A DNA stretch of 44,145 nt from Candidatus Pacearchaeota archaeon (GTDB lineage: Archaea; Nanobdellota; Nanobdellia; UBA10117; JAFCGI01). The DNA lies in assembly GCA_017608235.1 (NCBI GenBank), contig JAFCGI010000003.1, forward strand, positions 1 to 44,145, given 5' to 3'. Positions 25,255 through 35,279 of the stretch are shown in pieces (positions within the stretch are counted from its first letter, which is position 1; every line of letters starts with the position of its first letter). The notes beneath the pieces were generated by a model. It did not search any database, was not told the origin of the DNA, and saw nothing but the letters and a program-made list of their open reading frames with translations. A program made the translations under genes and the position numbers.

Positions 25255-26961
25255 ATGGAAAATCCTAAGATATTAGCTTCAAAACTTATATCTAAAGAAA
25301 CCAAGCTTTCTGAATCTCAAATTCTAGACTTAATTGAGATTCCTCCAGACCCGAAACTAGGAGATCTAGCGTTTCCATGTTTTTCTCTATCTAAAGATCT
25401 AAAGAAATCTCCACAAGATATAGCAAAAGACTTAGCTTCTAAAATAAAACCTTCAGATATCATCTCAGAGATAAGAGCTACTGGTCCATATATTAACTTC
25501 TTTCTTGATAATACAAAACTCTCAAAACAAATCCTTTCTAGAATACTTAAAGAAAAAAATAAATATGGTTCATTAAAACCAAATAAGCAAATATATATTA
25601 TAGAATTCCCTTCACCAAATACAAATAAACCTTTACATCTTGGCCATTTAAGAAATATAGCATTAGCATCTTCTATATCTAAAATACTTGAAAATCAAGG
25701 CTATACTATTAAAAGAATCAATCTAAATAATGACCGAGGAATTCATATCATGAAGTCAATGCTAGCTTATGATATTTGGGGAGAGGGTAGAACTCCAAAC
25801 TCTGAAAAAATAAAATCAGATCATTTTGTCGGAGATTACTATGTTCTTTTCTCAAACAAAGCAAAAGAAACTCCAAATCTTATAAATCAAGCACAAGATC
25901 TTTTACTTGGTTGGGAACAAAAAGATCCTAACATAAGAGCACTTTGGAAAAAAATGAATAAATGGGCTCTTGATGGTTTTGAACAAACTTACAAAAGGCT
26001 AGGATTGAAATTTGATAAAACATATTTTGAATCTGACACTTATAAAGGTGGAAAAGCAATAGTAGAACAGGGACTAAATCAAGGTCTTTTTTTCAAAAAT
26101 GAAGATGGAGCAGTACTTGCAGATCTTTCTCATGAAAATCTTGGAGAAAAAATTTTGCTTAGACCGGATGGGACTTCAGTATATATAACCCAAGACCTTT
26201 ATCTTGCAGATTTAAAGTATAAAGATTTTAAATATAATAAGTCAATATATGTAGCAGGATCAGAACAAAATTATCATTTCCAAGTTTTATTTGCCTTGCT
26301 AAAAGCTTTACAAAAACCATATGCAGAAGATTGCTATCACTTAAATTTTGAGTTAGTTTATCTTCCAGAAGGAAAAATGAAGTCAAGAGAAGGAACTGTC
26401 GTAGATGCAGATGACATTCTTGATGAAATGCATGAAATAGCAAAAATGGAAGTGAGTGCTCGTCATGATAATATTTCAGAAAAAAAACTAGATCAAATTG
26501 CAGAAAAAATAGGACAAGCAGCAATAAGATTCTTCCTTATAAAATACTCAAGAAATAAAGCTATTATATTCAATCCTAAAGAAGCAATCTCTTTTGAAGG
26601 AGAAACTGGACCATATTTACAATATGCACTAGTTAGAGCTAACAAGATACTTGCAAAACAAAAGCTTTCTAAGCCAGATTACTCGCTATTAAATTCAGAA
26701 GAAGAAATTGCTTTAATAAAAAAACTAGCTCAATTCCCAGAAAAGATTCAAGAATCTTTTAAACAATATTCACCACATATTTTAGCAAATTATACTATAG
26801 AACTTTCACAACAATTTAATACTTTTTATGAAAAATGTCATGTATTAAAAGCAGAATCCAAAGATTTAAAAAATGCAAGACTTTCACTTGTACAGGCATT
26901 TACACAAACTTTAAAAAATGCCTTACATCTTCTAAATATAGAAGAAGTTGAATTAATGTAA
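25255..26961 (+). CDS. argS: Arginyl-tRNA synthetase
   Basis: Class Ia synthetase. N-terminal ArgRS-specific domain, HIGH variant HLGH at residues 128-131 in SPNTNKPLHLGHLRN, KMSK-like loop GKMKSREGTVV, and the DALR anticodon-binding domain with GPYLQYALVRA. 568 residues, standard. Start ATG 25255 lies shortly after a divergent promoter region. Confidence 0.96.
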   Translation: MENPKILASKLISKETKLSESQILDLIEIPPDPKLGDLAFPCFSLSKDLKKSPQDIAKDLASKIKPSDIISEIRATGPYINFFLDNTKLSKQILSRILKEKNKYGSLKPNKQIYIIEFPSPNTNKPLHLGHLRNIALASSISKILENQGYTIKRINLNNDRGIHIMKSMLAYDIWGEGRTPNSEKIKSDHFVGDYYVLFSNKAKETPNLINQAQDLLLGWEQKDPNIRALWKKMNKWALDGFEQTYKRLGLKFDKTYFESDTYKGGKAIVEQGLNQGLFFKNEDGAVLADLSHENLGEKILLRPDGTSVYITQDLYLADLKYKDFKYNKSIYVAGSEQNYHFQVLFALLKALQKPYAEDCYHLNFELVYLPEGKMKSREGTVVDADDILDEMHEIAKMEVSARHDNISEKKLDQIAEKIGQAAIRFFLIKYSRNKAIIFNPKEAISFEGETGPYLQYALVRANKILAKQKLSKPDYSLLNSEEEIALIKKLAQFPEKIQESFKQYSPHILANYTIELSQQFNTFYEKCHVLKAESKDLKNARLSLVQAFTQTLKNALHLLNIEEVELM

Positions 26962-27004
26962 GATCTTTTTAAAAAAAGAATCCTTTACAAAAAAGAAAAA
27001 TAAA

Positions 27005-27124
27005 ATGAAGAGAAGCTCACGCGCATGGAAAAAAAAGAACAAGTCTGGAAAGAGATCTAGATGGAAATGGCGAAGAAAGAAAATGCGTAAAGAAAAGAGA
27101 AAAAGAAAGCAGCAAAAGAAGTAA
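27005..27124 (+). CDS. Ribosomal protein eL41-like peptide
   Basis: 39 residues, nearly all Lys/Arg with three Trp, containing SRWKWRRKKMRKEKRKRK, the hallmark of eL41, the tiny single-helix ribosomal bridge protein. Homologues are 25-40 residues and usually missed by annotation. It lies between argS and tRNA-Leu. Composition alone can mislead, but the KW...KKMRK pattern is specific. Confidence 0.75.
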   Translation: MKRSSRAWKKKNKSGKRSRWKWRRKKMRKEKRKRKQQKK

Positions 27125-27208
27125 TTTGAATCAATTAGCTAAACCTTAGAATTCTTATTTTTTTCAAAACAACACATTTAAAAACTAAAACTAAGCTCTT
27201 TTATTTAT

Positions 27209-27326
27209 GCAGGGGTGCCGGAGTGGCCAAACGGGATGGGTTTAGAGTTTAAGTCAGATCAGATTTAACTTGCCCAAAGGACCCATTGGCTTAGTGCCTA
27301 CGCAGGTTCAAATCCTGTCCCCTGCA
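27209..27326 (+). tRNA. tRNA-Leu (TAG) with a 34-nt intron
   Basis: Acceptor GCAGGGG/CCCCTGC, anticodon stem ATGGG/CCCAT, class II variable arm with GGC/GCC stem, T-loop TTCAAAT, discriminator A73. The intron is 27247-27280 at position 37/38; bulges GA|G and GG|A flank a weaker central helix (TTTA opposite CAAA, three pairs). Spliced loop TTTAGAA has anticodon TAG. Confidence 0.88.
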
Positions 27327-27336
27327 CTAACCTTTT

Positions 27337-27714
27337 TTAGAAAAGAAATATCTTGTTATAAATCCACTGCCAGATTTGAGTATACTTTTTGTTATTATAG
27401 ATATCTTCTGTTTCTATTCCTGACTCGGGCTTAAAAATATCTTCTGATTCTGACCTAGACTCAAGACCCTCATTTACTTCACTATCAACTGATCTTTCAA
27501 GAGTTGAAATAAGACTACTATGTGCTTCGTATGATCTTTCTAAAGTGTTAGTTAGTTTTCTTCTTGCTTCTATGTTTTTTCTTACACTTTCTTCAAGATT
27601 ACTTAATGCAATATTTAATTGTGCTTCTTGCTCATCATTAAGAGTGTATTGTGTTGCCTCTTGTCTTGTTTTAGTTTGTTGAATGTATTCTTCTTCTGGA
27701 GCCATAGAATTCAT
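27337..27714 (-). CDS. Hypothetical coiled-coil protein
   Basis: 125 residues, charged and helical, with a repeated LTNTLERS / LISTLERS element around residues 52-75 and an acidic Ser/Glu-rich segment after. No known domain. Upstream (27715-27750) is A/T-rich and promoter-like. Its 3' end is 10 bp from tRNA-Leu. Position beside the Fic locus may or may not be meaningful. Confidence 0.55.
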   Translation of the reverse strand: MNSMAPEEEYIQQTKTRQEATQYTLNDEQEAQLNIALSNLEESVRKNIEARRKLTNTLERSYEAHSSLISTLERSVDSEVNEGLESRSESEDIFKPESGIETEDIYNNKKYTQIWQWIYNKIFLF

Positions 27715-27753
27715 CTAAAAGTAACAAAATATAAATTTATTTATTTATATTAT

Positions 27754-27811
27754 CAAACCTCAACTGCCTCAGTGCAAGACTAGGATCAAGACCAACGCTT
27801 AAGTAGATTCT
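27754..27811. repeat. Imperfect direct repeat R3 (left of fic)
   Basis: About 58 bp matching 28796-28851 in the same orientation with roughly three quarters identity, including exact blocks CAAACCTCAAC and GGATCAAGACC. Ends about 60 bp before the fic start codon. Confidence 0.75.
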
Positions 27812-27821
27812 AATTCTTACA

Positions 27822-27857
27822 GGGGACAATAATAGTAAGATTTATATATGAGTCCCC
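27822..27857. promoter_or_regulatory. fic promoter framed by an inverted repeat
   Basis: GGGGAC (27822-27827) and GTCCCC (27852-27857) are exact inverted repeats 24 bp apart, enclosing a TATA box (TTTATATA, 27841-27848) about 25 bp before the fic ATG. A protein binding both arms would block TFB/TBP access, so an operator is likely by inference. Confidence 0.55.
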
Positions 27858-27870
27858 CCTAACTATACTT

Positions 27871-28794
27871 ATGAGTTATTTAGAAAGCAAAACCATCAAA
27901 GGTAAGAAATATCATTACTTAGTTAAAGAATTGAGGATAGGAAAGCGTAAGAAGAAATTTCGAACATATATTGGCAAGGGAGATAAGACTAAAAAAGAAC
28001 TTAATAAAATAGCCAAAGAGAAAGAATATGTTTTATGTGATAAGATTGATGCGTATTTGAGATCTAAAGACTTCTTTTTTACTTTGCTAACTAAAGAAAC
28101 AATTTCTAAATTAGAAGATATAAGGAAAGACTATAAAGACCTAATAAAAAGATTAAGAAACAAAGATGATTTTTATGAGTGGTTTATAACTAAATTTACG
28201 TACGATAGCAATGCAATTGAAGGTTCTACTTTAAGCGAAACAGAAGTAGGGCTTCTTCTTTTTGAAGATATCGCTCCAGAAGGAAAGAGTCTAAGAGAAA
28301 TACACGAAGCAGAAAATCACAAGGCAGCATTCGATTATCTTTTAGAATATACGAAAGAATTAGATTTGAATTTTATTCTTAAGTTGCATGATTTGCTTAT
28401 GCATAACATTCTTAGAGAGAATTCTGGAGTTCTTAGAAAAGTTCAAGTTTATGTAAGGGGTGCTAAATTTATGCCACCTCCAGCGTTAGAAGTAAGAAAA
28501 AGACTCGCAGAACTTCTTCGATGGTACTATAAAAATAAGAATAAATATCATCCTATTATTTTAGCATCTTATTTTCATACTGAATTTGAGGAAATACATC
28601 CTTTTATTGATGGTAATGGCAGGGTTGGAAGATTATTATTGAATTTTATATTGGTGAAGAGCAAATTTCCCCCAATAGACATTAAAAATTCTAAGAAAAA
28701 AGAGTATTATGATGCTTTAGAATTAGCTCATGACGGTAATATTCGTGCATTCGTAAAATTAGTAGTTAAATATTTACTTAACATAAAATCATAA
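27871..28794 (+). CDS. Fic-domain protein (putative AMP/NMP-transferase)
   Basis: 307 residues with the full Fic motif H243-P-F-I-D-G-N-G-R-V-G-R254, expected to transfer a nucleotide monophosphate to target hydroxyls. An inhibitory-helix motif S113-N-A-I-E117-G118 lies N-terminal to the fold, the class II self-inhibited arrangement, so no separate antitoxin is needed. Residues 1-50 are a basic strand-rich region (KKYHYLVKELRIGKRKKKFRTYIG). Flanked by direct repeats on both sides. Leaderless by TATA spacing. Targets unknown. Confidence 0.92.
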   Translation: MSYLESKTIKGKKYHYLVKELRIGKRKKKFRTYIGKGDKTKKELNKIAKEKEYVLCDKIDAYLRSKDFFFTLLTKETISKLEDIRKDYKDLIKRLRNKDDFYEWFITKFTYDSNAIEGSTLSETEVGLLLFEDIAPEGKSLREIHEAENHKAAFDYLLEYTKELDLNFILKLHDLLMHNILRENSGVLRKVQVYVRGAKFMPPPALEVRKRLAELLRWYYKNKNKYHPIILASYFHTEFEEIHPFIDGNGRVGRLLLNFILVKSKFPPIDIKNSKKKEYYDALELAHDGNIRAFVKLVVKYLLNIKS

Positions 28795-28795
28795 C

Positions 28796-28851
28796 CAAAC
28801 CTCAACCGCCTCAATGCAGAACCTGGATCAAGACCGACCCCAGCTGCATTC
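28796..28851. repeat. Imperfect direct repeat R4 (right of fic)
   Basis: Partner of 27754-27811, starting 2 bp after the fic stop codon. The pair bounds the fic gene almost exactly, as expected of a small insertion cassette. Confidence 0.75.
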
Positions 28852-28857
28852 TGAGGA

Positions 28858-28933
28858 CGAATGGCGAAGAATAGCGCCTATACAGATTTAAATTTTATTT
28901 CTCCATTATATTTCAAGCGAACGGCGAAGAATA
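28858..28933. repeat. Pair of 16-bp direct repeats downstream of fic
   Basis: CGAATGGCGAAGAATA (28858-28873) recurs as CGAACGGCGAAGAATA (28918-28933), one mismatch, 60 bp apart. No gene is visible between fic and 29016; this stretch otherwise holds only R4. Confidence 0.6.
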
Positions 28934-29015
28934 ATATCACTTTATTAAAAGTTTTATCTCTAGCAGTATCTTCTTACCAGCAAATATTTAATAGATTATT
29001 TTTTACTCACTAATT

Positions 29016-29827
29016 ATGTTATTACAAAAAGAAAACATAGTAATTGGTGCACTGCATCTTATGCCTTTAATTGGATATAAAGGTTATACTAGTTATAAAT
29101 CTATATTAGAACAGGCTAAACTATGCTTAAAAGCATTTGGAAATGGTGGTGCTGATGCAGTTATTATTGAAAATAATTACAACCTTCCACATAAGATAAA
29201 AGAAACTCTAGATGTCATAGAAATGATGTCTAAACTAACTAAAGATTTGAATGAAGAATATCTTTATCTTCAGGTGTAAGTTTACTATGGAACGATTTTG
29301 AAGACGCATTTAAAATAGCAAAATATGGCAATGCTAAATTTATTAGAGTACCAGTTTTTGTAGATAGTTTAAAAACAAGTTTTGGGAAAATCTTAGCAGA
29401 CCCAGATAAAGTTCTTAAAGTTAGAAAAGAATTAAATGCAGAAGAAATACTAATACTTGCAGATATACAAACAAAACATGCTAAGCTCTTAGACTCTAGT
29501 AAAACTATTAAAGAGTCTGCACGAGAAGCCAAACAAAAAGGTGCAGATGCAATTATTATTACTGGTAATTGGACCGGTGATGCTCCTAATATACAAGATC
29601 TTAAAGATGCAAGAGCTTCAGTTGGAAAAGATTTTCCAATTTTAGTGAGGAGTGGCGCTGATAAAAATAATGTTAAAGGATTACTTAAATTTGCAAATAG
29701 TGTTATAGTTAGTACTTCTTTGAAAGAAGGAATCGCCATATCTCTAGAAAAAGAAAGAAATATTAAGCCATTTTCAGCTAAGATAGACATCAATAAAGTA
29801 AAGACATTTGTAGCAGAACTTAGATAA
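29016..29827 (+). pseudogene. BtpA-family TIM-barrel protein, frameshifted
   Basis: The first 87 residues (ALHLMPLIGYKGY, GGADAVIIENN) match the start of BtpA/SgcQ proteins. The frame then ends at a TAA (29277-29279) within CAGGTGTAAGT, while a second frame continues without interruption: LLWNDFEDAFKIAKYGNAKFIRVPVF, ILADIQTKHA, GADAIIITGNWTG, ILVRSGA, to a stop at 29827. Removing one GT from the GTGT at the junction restores a continuous ~270-residue protein. Either a recent mutation, a sequencing error, or less likely programmed frameshifting. BtpA is known from photosystem I biogenesis in cyanobacteria; the role in archaea is unclear. Confidence 0.8.
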
Positions 29828-29901
29828 TTTTATACTAACACTTAACAAACTTGTGAAATATATCTATATCAATCTTGTATAAGTTTTATTAATAATAGTA
29901 T

Positions 29902-30014
29902 ATGTCTGCAAAAGGAAAAAAATTCAAAAAGTTAATATAGCTGAACTTGAAAGAAATAGTGAACACACTGCTGAAATATATAATTGTCTTGCCAAAGATT
30001 TTTTAAATACATGA
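29902..30014 (+). pseudogene. Possible frameshifted micro-gene
   Basis: ATG at 29902 opens a short frame that stops early; adding one A to the seven-A run would join it to a downstream frame ending NIAELERNSEHTAEIYNCLAKDFLNT, about 37 residues. The second part has protein-like composition. Weak case; a chance frame is possible. Confidence 0.25.
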
Positions 30015-30085
30015 AAGATTAAAAAATCAGAGAGCAAAAATAATAAGTCATAACTTATATATATTAAGATCTTATTTTAAATTAT

Positions 30086-31279
30086 ATGGCCGCAACAACA
30101 ATCTTTGCAGTATTTATTATAGGATTTATTATGATTCTAGGTGTAATCCTACAAATGGCTGCTAAAAAAAGAATCCCACCAGTATTATTTCTTTTAATAT
30201 TAGGAATCTTTCTAGGCCCAGTAACAAGAATATTTGATCCTGGAAATTATCATATAGCAGTAAGCTCATTTGCTACGTTTGCTCTGATTGTTGTCCTATT
30301 TGAAGTAGGTTATAATCTTAAATGGGAAACTTTTAAAAAAGAAATTATAGCATCTTCTTTACTAGGAATTTTTGGAGTATTTTTTTCAGTACTTTTTGTA
30401 TTTTTAATGGCAAGTTATCTATTTGGATTTCCTTGGCAATTTGCTTTACTCCTTGCAGCATTCTTATCATCCACAGATCTTACAGTAGTTTCTCCTGTTC
30501 TTGATGCAATGAATATTTCAAAAAAGCTAAAAGATGATCTAGAATTAGAGAGCATAATTAACTCAGTATTAGCAGCAGTAATGACAATTTTAATTTTAAC
30601 AATAATGAGTGCAGGCACAATAACTCTAGGACACATAACCTCTACATTCATAAATAACATATTCATTGCAATTGGAATTGGACTAGTGTTTGCATATGTT
30701 CTGCTTTATTTATTTAGAAAGGCAGATATATCCCGTCCACACATTGTTTCAATTGGCACAGTTCTTTTAGTTTATGCAATCACAGAACTAATAGGGTCTA
30801 GTGGAGTGGTATCTGCCTTAGTGGTTGGAATGGTTTTTGGAAATGCTAAACCAGCTCCACCAGCAATAATCAAAAGTTTTGGTGGAGAAATGGAATTCCT
30901 TTTAATCACGTTTGTTTATGTAATGCTTGGAACATTATTAGATTTTGAATCATTTGCAATAATAGGTCCAGTAGGAGCATTTTTTGTTTCAATGTTGGTA
31001 ATGTCAAGAGTTATTGGAGTAAAACTAGTAACTCTAAAAGAATCTCCACTAAATAGACAAACTACTTATCTTTCAGGACCAAGAGGCATAGTATGTGCAG
31101 TTCTTGTGTTATCATATGCACATTTATTTCCCAATCCGGATATAGCTATTGGCTTAGTATTCATATCAATTCTTAGCACAACCATACTAGCAGCATTGCT
31201 TCCTATATTATATCCTACTCTTAAAGAAGCAACTCAAACCAAGAAAAAAAGAAAGCGAAAGTCTTTTAAACAAAAATAA
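30086..31279 (+). CDS. Cation:proton antiporter (CPA family, NhaP/KefB-like)
   Basis: 397 residues with about 12 hydrophobic helices. The discontinuous-helix TD motif (SST130-D131LT) is present. The following helix, where CPA1 proteins have ESxxND, reads ESIIN159-S160, so the proton/sodium-binding Asp is replaced by Ser. Very basic C-terminus (KKKRKRKS). Likely sodium or potassium/proton exchange, but ion coupling may differ. TATA-like TTATATATATTAAG lies about 30 bp before the ATG; leaderless. Confidence 0.85.
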   Translation: MAATTIFAVFIIGFIMILGVILQMAAKKRIPPVLFLLILGIFLGPVTRIFDPGNYHIAVSSFATFALIVVLFEVGYNLKWETFKKEIIASSLLGIFGVFFSVLFVFLMASYLFGFPWQFALLLAAFLSSTDLTVVSPVLDAMNISKKLKDDLELESIINSVLAAVMTILILTIMSAGTITLGHITSTFINNIFIAIGIGLVFAYVLLYLFRKADISRPHIVSIGTVLLVYAITELIGSSGVVSALVVGMVFGNAKPAPPAIIKSFGGEMEFLLITFVYVMLGTLLDFESFAIIGPVGAFFVSMLVMSRVIGVKLVTLKESPLNRQTTYLSGPRGIVCAVLVLSYAHLFPNPDIAIGLVFISILSTTILAALLPILYPTLKEATQTKKKRKRKSFKQK

Positions 31280-31354
31280 TGAATAGTTCTTATTGAGAAT
31301 AATATATAGAAGCATATTATTTGATCAAACGGTTATGTTTTTTCTTCCAAAAGT

Positions 31355-31362
31355 TTTATAAA
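31355..31362 (+). promoter_or_regulatory. rRNA operon TATA box
   Basis: AAAAGTTTTATAAAC provides a TATA element (TTTATAAA) with a purine-rich BRE-like AAAAG upstream. It is the only good promoter before the 16S gene and would start transcription near 31385, leaving a leader of about 175 nt. Confidence 0.55.
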
Positions 31363-31384
31363 CTAGCCATCAATCTAATGCTCA

Positions 31385-31560
31385 CTTCTTTATGAAGTAA
31401 TCTTGACACCCGGCAAATCCATGTCAAGATGAATTCAAATTAGCATCAGATATATAGATGATGATGCTCTTTATGTGTGTACCAGTTATTTAATTGGTAT
31501 GAATTAAATGTGTAAGGCAAAAATACAAATTGTGACAAATAATATAATTGCGACTAACAA
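31385..31560 (+). other. Structured 16S leader with processing stem
   Basis: Contains several hairpins: ACTTC-TTTAT-GAAGT (about 31384-31398), ATCTTGACA...TGTCAAGAT (9 bp), TACCA...TGGTA. AAATGTGTAAGG at 31506-31517 is an exact 12-base complement of CCTTACACATTT at 33023-33034, forming a stem that encloses the whole 16S gene. No protein gene is seen in 31280-31560. Confidence 0.7.
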
Positions 31561-33027
<1,467 letters not shown>

Positions 33028-33075
33028 CACATTTTTGGCCGTGTTAAGCGGCCATCATATTCATAAGAACAATAT

Positions 33076-33131
33076 CTTCAGTAACAACTTTGGTTGCTGA
33101 AGGTTGATAAGGAACCGCTGGAGTTCCTTAT
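33076..33131 (+). other. Spacer hairpins between 16S and tRNA-Ala
   Basis: CTTCAG (33076-33081) with CTGAAG (33097-33102), and ATAAGGAAC (33107-33115) with GTTCCTTAT (33123-33131), the latter ending 3 nt before tRNA-Ala. Likely processing structures of the rRNA precursor. Confidence 0.6.
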
Positions 33132-33134
33132 AAT

Positions 33135-33239
33135 GGGCCTGTAGCTCAGTCTGGTAGAGTGCCTGCCTTGCACGCAGGATGCCCTGGGTTCGAAAGAAAC
33201 TTACATACATTGTGATTTCTGAACTTCCCAGCGGGTCCA
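33135..33239 (+). tRNA. tRNA-Ala (TGC) with an intron in the T-loop
   Basis: Acceptor GGGCCTG/CGGGTCC includes the G3.U70 alanine identity pair; anticodon stem CCTGC/GCAGG with loop CTTGCAC (anticodon TGC, 33169-33171); discriminator A73. The T-arm is split: CTGGG-TTCGAA, then a 31-nt intron (33195-33225), then T-CCCAG. A bulge-helix-bulge is present: outer CTGGG/CCCAG, bulge CT|T, central TTCG/TGAA, bulge AA|A, inner GAAA/TTTC. Splicing restores a standard T-loop TTCGAAT. Confidence 0.93.
33195..33225 (+). other. Non-canonical tRNA intron (position 59/60)
   Basis: 31-nt intron inside the T-loop of tRNA-Ala, predicted substrate of the archaeal tRNA splicing endonuclease from the complete BHB described for the tRNA gene. 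Confidence 0.88.
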
Positions 33240-35279
33240 TTTATATTCATCAATCAATGATGTTCAAATGCACTAGCCTAGTTTTTTAGGCTGGGAAGAA
33301 GCTGATAATAATGAGGCTATGTATGGAAGTAAAGACGCCTTTTGTGGGATGGCTTGGCTTGGAAAACCGATGAGGGTCGTAGCAAGCTGCGATAAGCTCT
33401 GGCGAGGTGCATGCAGCCTTAGAACCAGAGATTACCTAATCTGATTCAGATCTTCTTCGGAAGATGGTCATTCTATGATCGGGAACGCAGGGAATTGAAA
33501 CATCTTAGTACCTGCAGGAAAAGAAAGCAATAGCGATGCCGTTAGTATAGGCGATTGAAAACGGCAAAGAACAGACTGAATCCTTATAGGCAACTATAAG
33601 GAGATGTGGTTGATTATCGTAATACTTCAATAGGTTTGATGAACTATTCTGGAAAGTTAGGCCTTAGAGGGTGATAGCCCCTTAATTAAGTCTAAAGAAG
33701 TATATTGGTAATATCAAGAGTACCATGCGTTGGAATTCGCATGGGAATATGGGAGGCAGTAACTTCTAATTCTAAATATTTTCCAAGACCGATAGCGTAC
33801 GAGTACCGTGAGGGAACGCTGAAAAGAACTCTTGACAGAGAGTTAAAAGAGCCTGAAAACAAAAGGTTATAGTACGTAGCGGCTTTTCGGAGTTGCTACA
33901 TTCGTTTTGAAAAATGAGCTAGCGAGCTTTTTTCTGTGGCAAGACTAATTCAAAGAGGAGTCTTAGGGAAACCAAATCTCCGCAGCTTCGGCGAGGGAGA
34001 TCATCTTAACCGGTGATATAGTCACAGGGAAAAAACCAGAAGCCTGACGATCTAAGCCAGGGCAAGGTGAAGTCCCCTTAAACAGGGATGGAGGCCTGAA
34101 GAGATACTCAGTACATTGGTTCTCCTGATCTTGGTTTAGGAGTGAAAAGCTAATCGAGTCAGGCAATAGCTGGTTCCTACAAAAATAGGCCGTAGTCTAG
34201 TCTCAGTGGAGCTTACTATTAGTGTAGAGCTACGGATTGGGTATTTAGGGGAAGAAATTCCTCGGTGTCCTGTCCAACTCCAAATTTAATAGTAGTGTAG
34301 ATACTGGGAAACAGGGATGGGGGATAAGCTTCTATTCCGAGAGGGGAACAACCCAGAGAAAGGTTAAGGCCCCAAAATGTTGACTAAGTGTACTTAAGAT
34401 CTCATTTACCCAAAACAGCGGGGAGGTTGGCTTAGAAGCAGCCACCCTCTAAGGAAAGCGTAACAGCTCACCCGCCGAGGTAACTGATATCGCAAATGGA
34501 CGGGACTAAGTCAATTGCCGATACCTTTCCCTAGAAATCTATGGATTTCTATGGGGTATGTAGGCGCTCTGCAAGGGCAGAAGTTTTCTCGTGAGAGGAA
34601 ATGGACCTTGTAGGGATGTGAATGCTAGCATTAGTAGCACCTAAGTGGAGTGAGAAACTCCACCGTCTTAAGAGCCAGGTTTTCTCAGCACTACTCGTTA
34701 GCTGAGAGTTAGTCGGTCCTAAGTTTGCTCCTTAAGTGGATCAAGCGAAAGGGAAATCTGTTAATATTCAGATACCATAAAAATGCACGTGGCAACACAA
34801 GTTAACTTCTGACGTTTTGGGGTATACCAAGCACCATCATCGTGGTGTTTAAGCATATAAGTCTGAGGAGTCTCGTAATGAGGAGAACCAGATGAAAGTG
34901 CGAATAGCTCATTGAGTTTGGTAGATCCCTTGAACCCTTGAAAAAGAAGTTGAATGTTTTTTTATGACCGTACCCAGAACCAGCACAGGTGGCTCTGGCC
35001 TAGAAAGCCAAGACGTGAGAGGACAATCCATCAAAGGGAATTCGGCAAATTAGCCCCGTATCTTCGGTATAAGGGGTCCCAGCGGCTGTGATCTTTATGG
35101 TTGCAATTGCTGGGCGCAGTGACTAGAGGGATCCGACTGTTTAATAAAAACTTAACTAGCTGCAATACTGAAAAGTTTAGTACAGCTGGTGACTTCTGCC
35201 CAGTGTCAGTACCTGAAAGTTCAGTTCAATGGACCTAAGGGCTGGTAAACGGCGGAGGTAACTGTGACCTTCTTAAGGT

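Noticed and set aside
29239-29793. 184-codon minus-strand frame
   Set aside because: Antisense to the BtpA-family pseudogene, whose plus-strand translation is clearly conserved.
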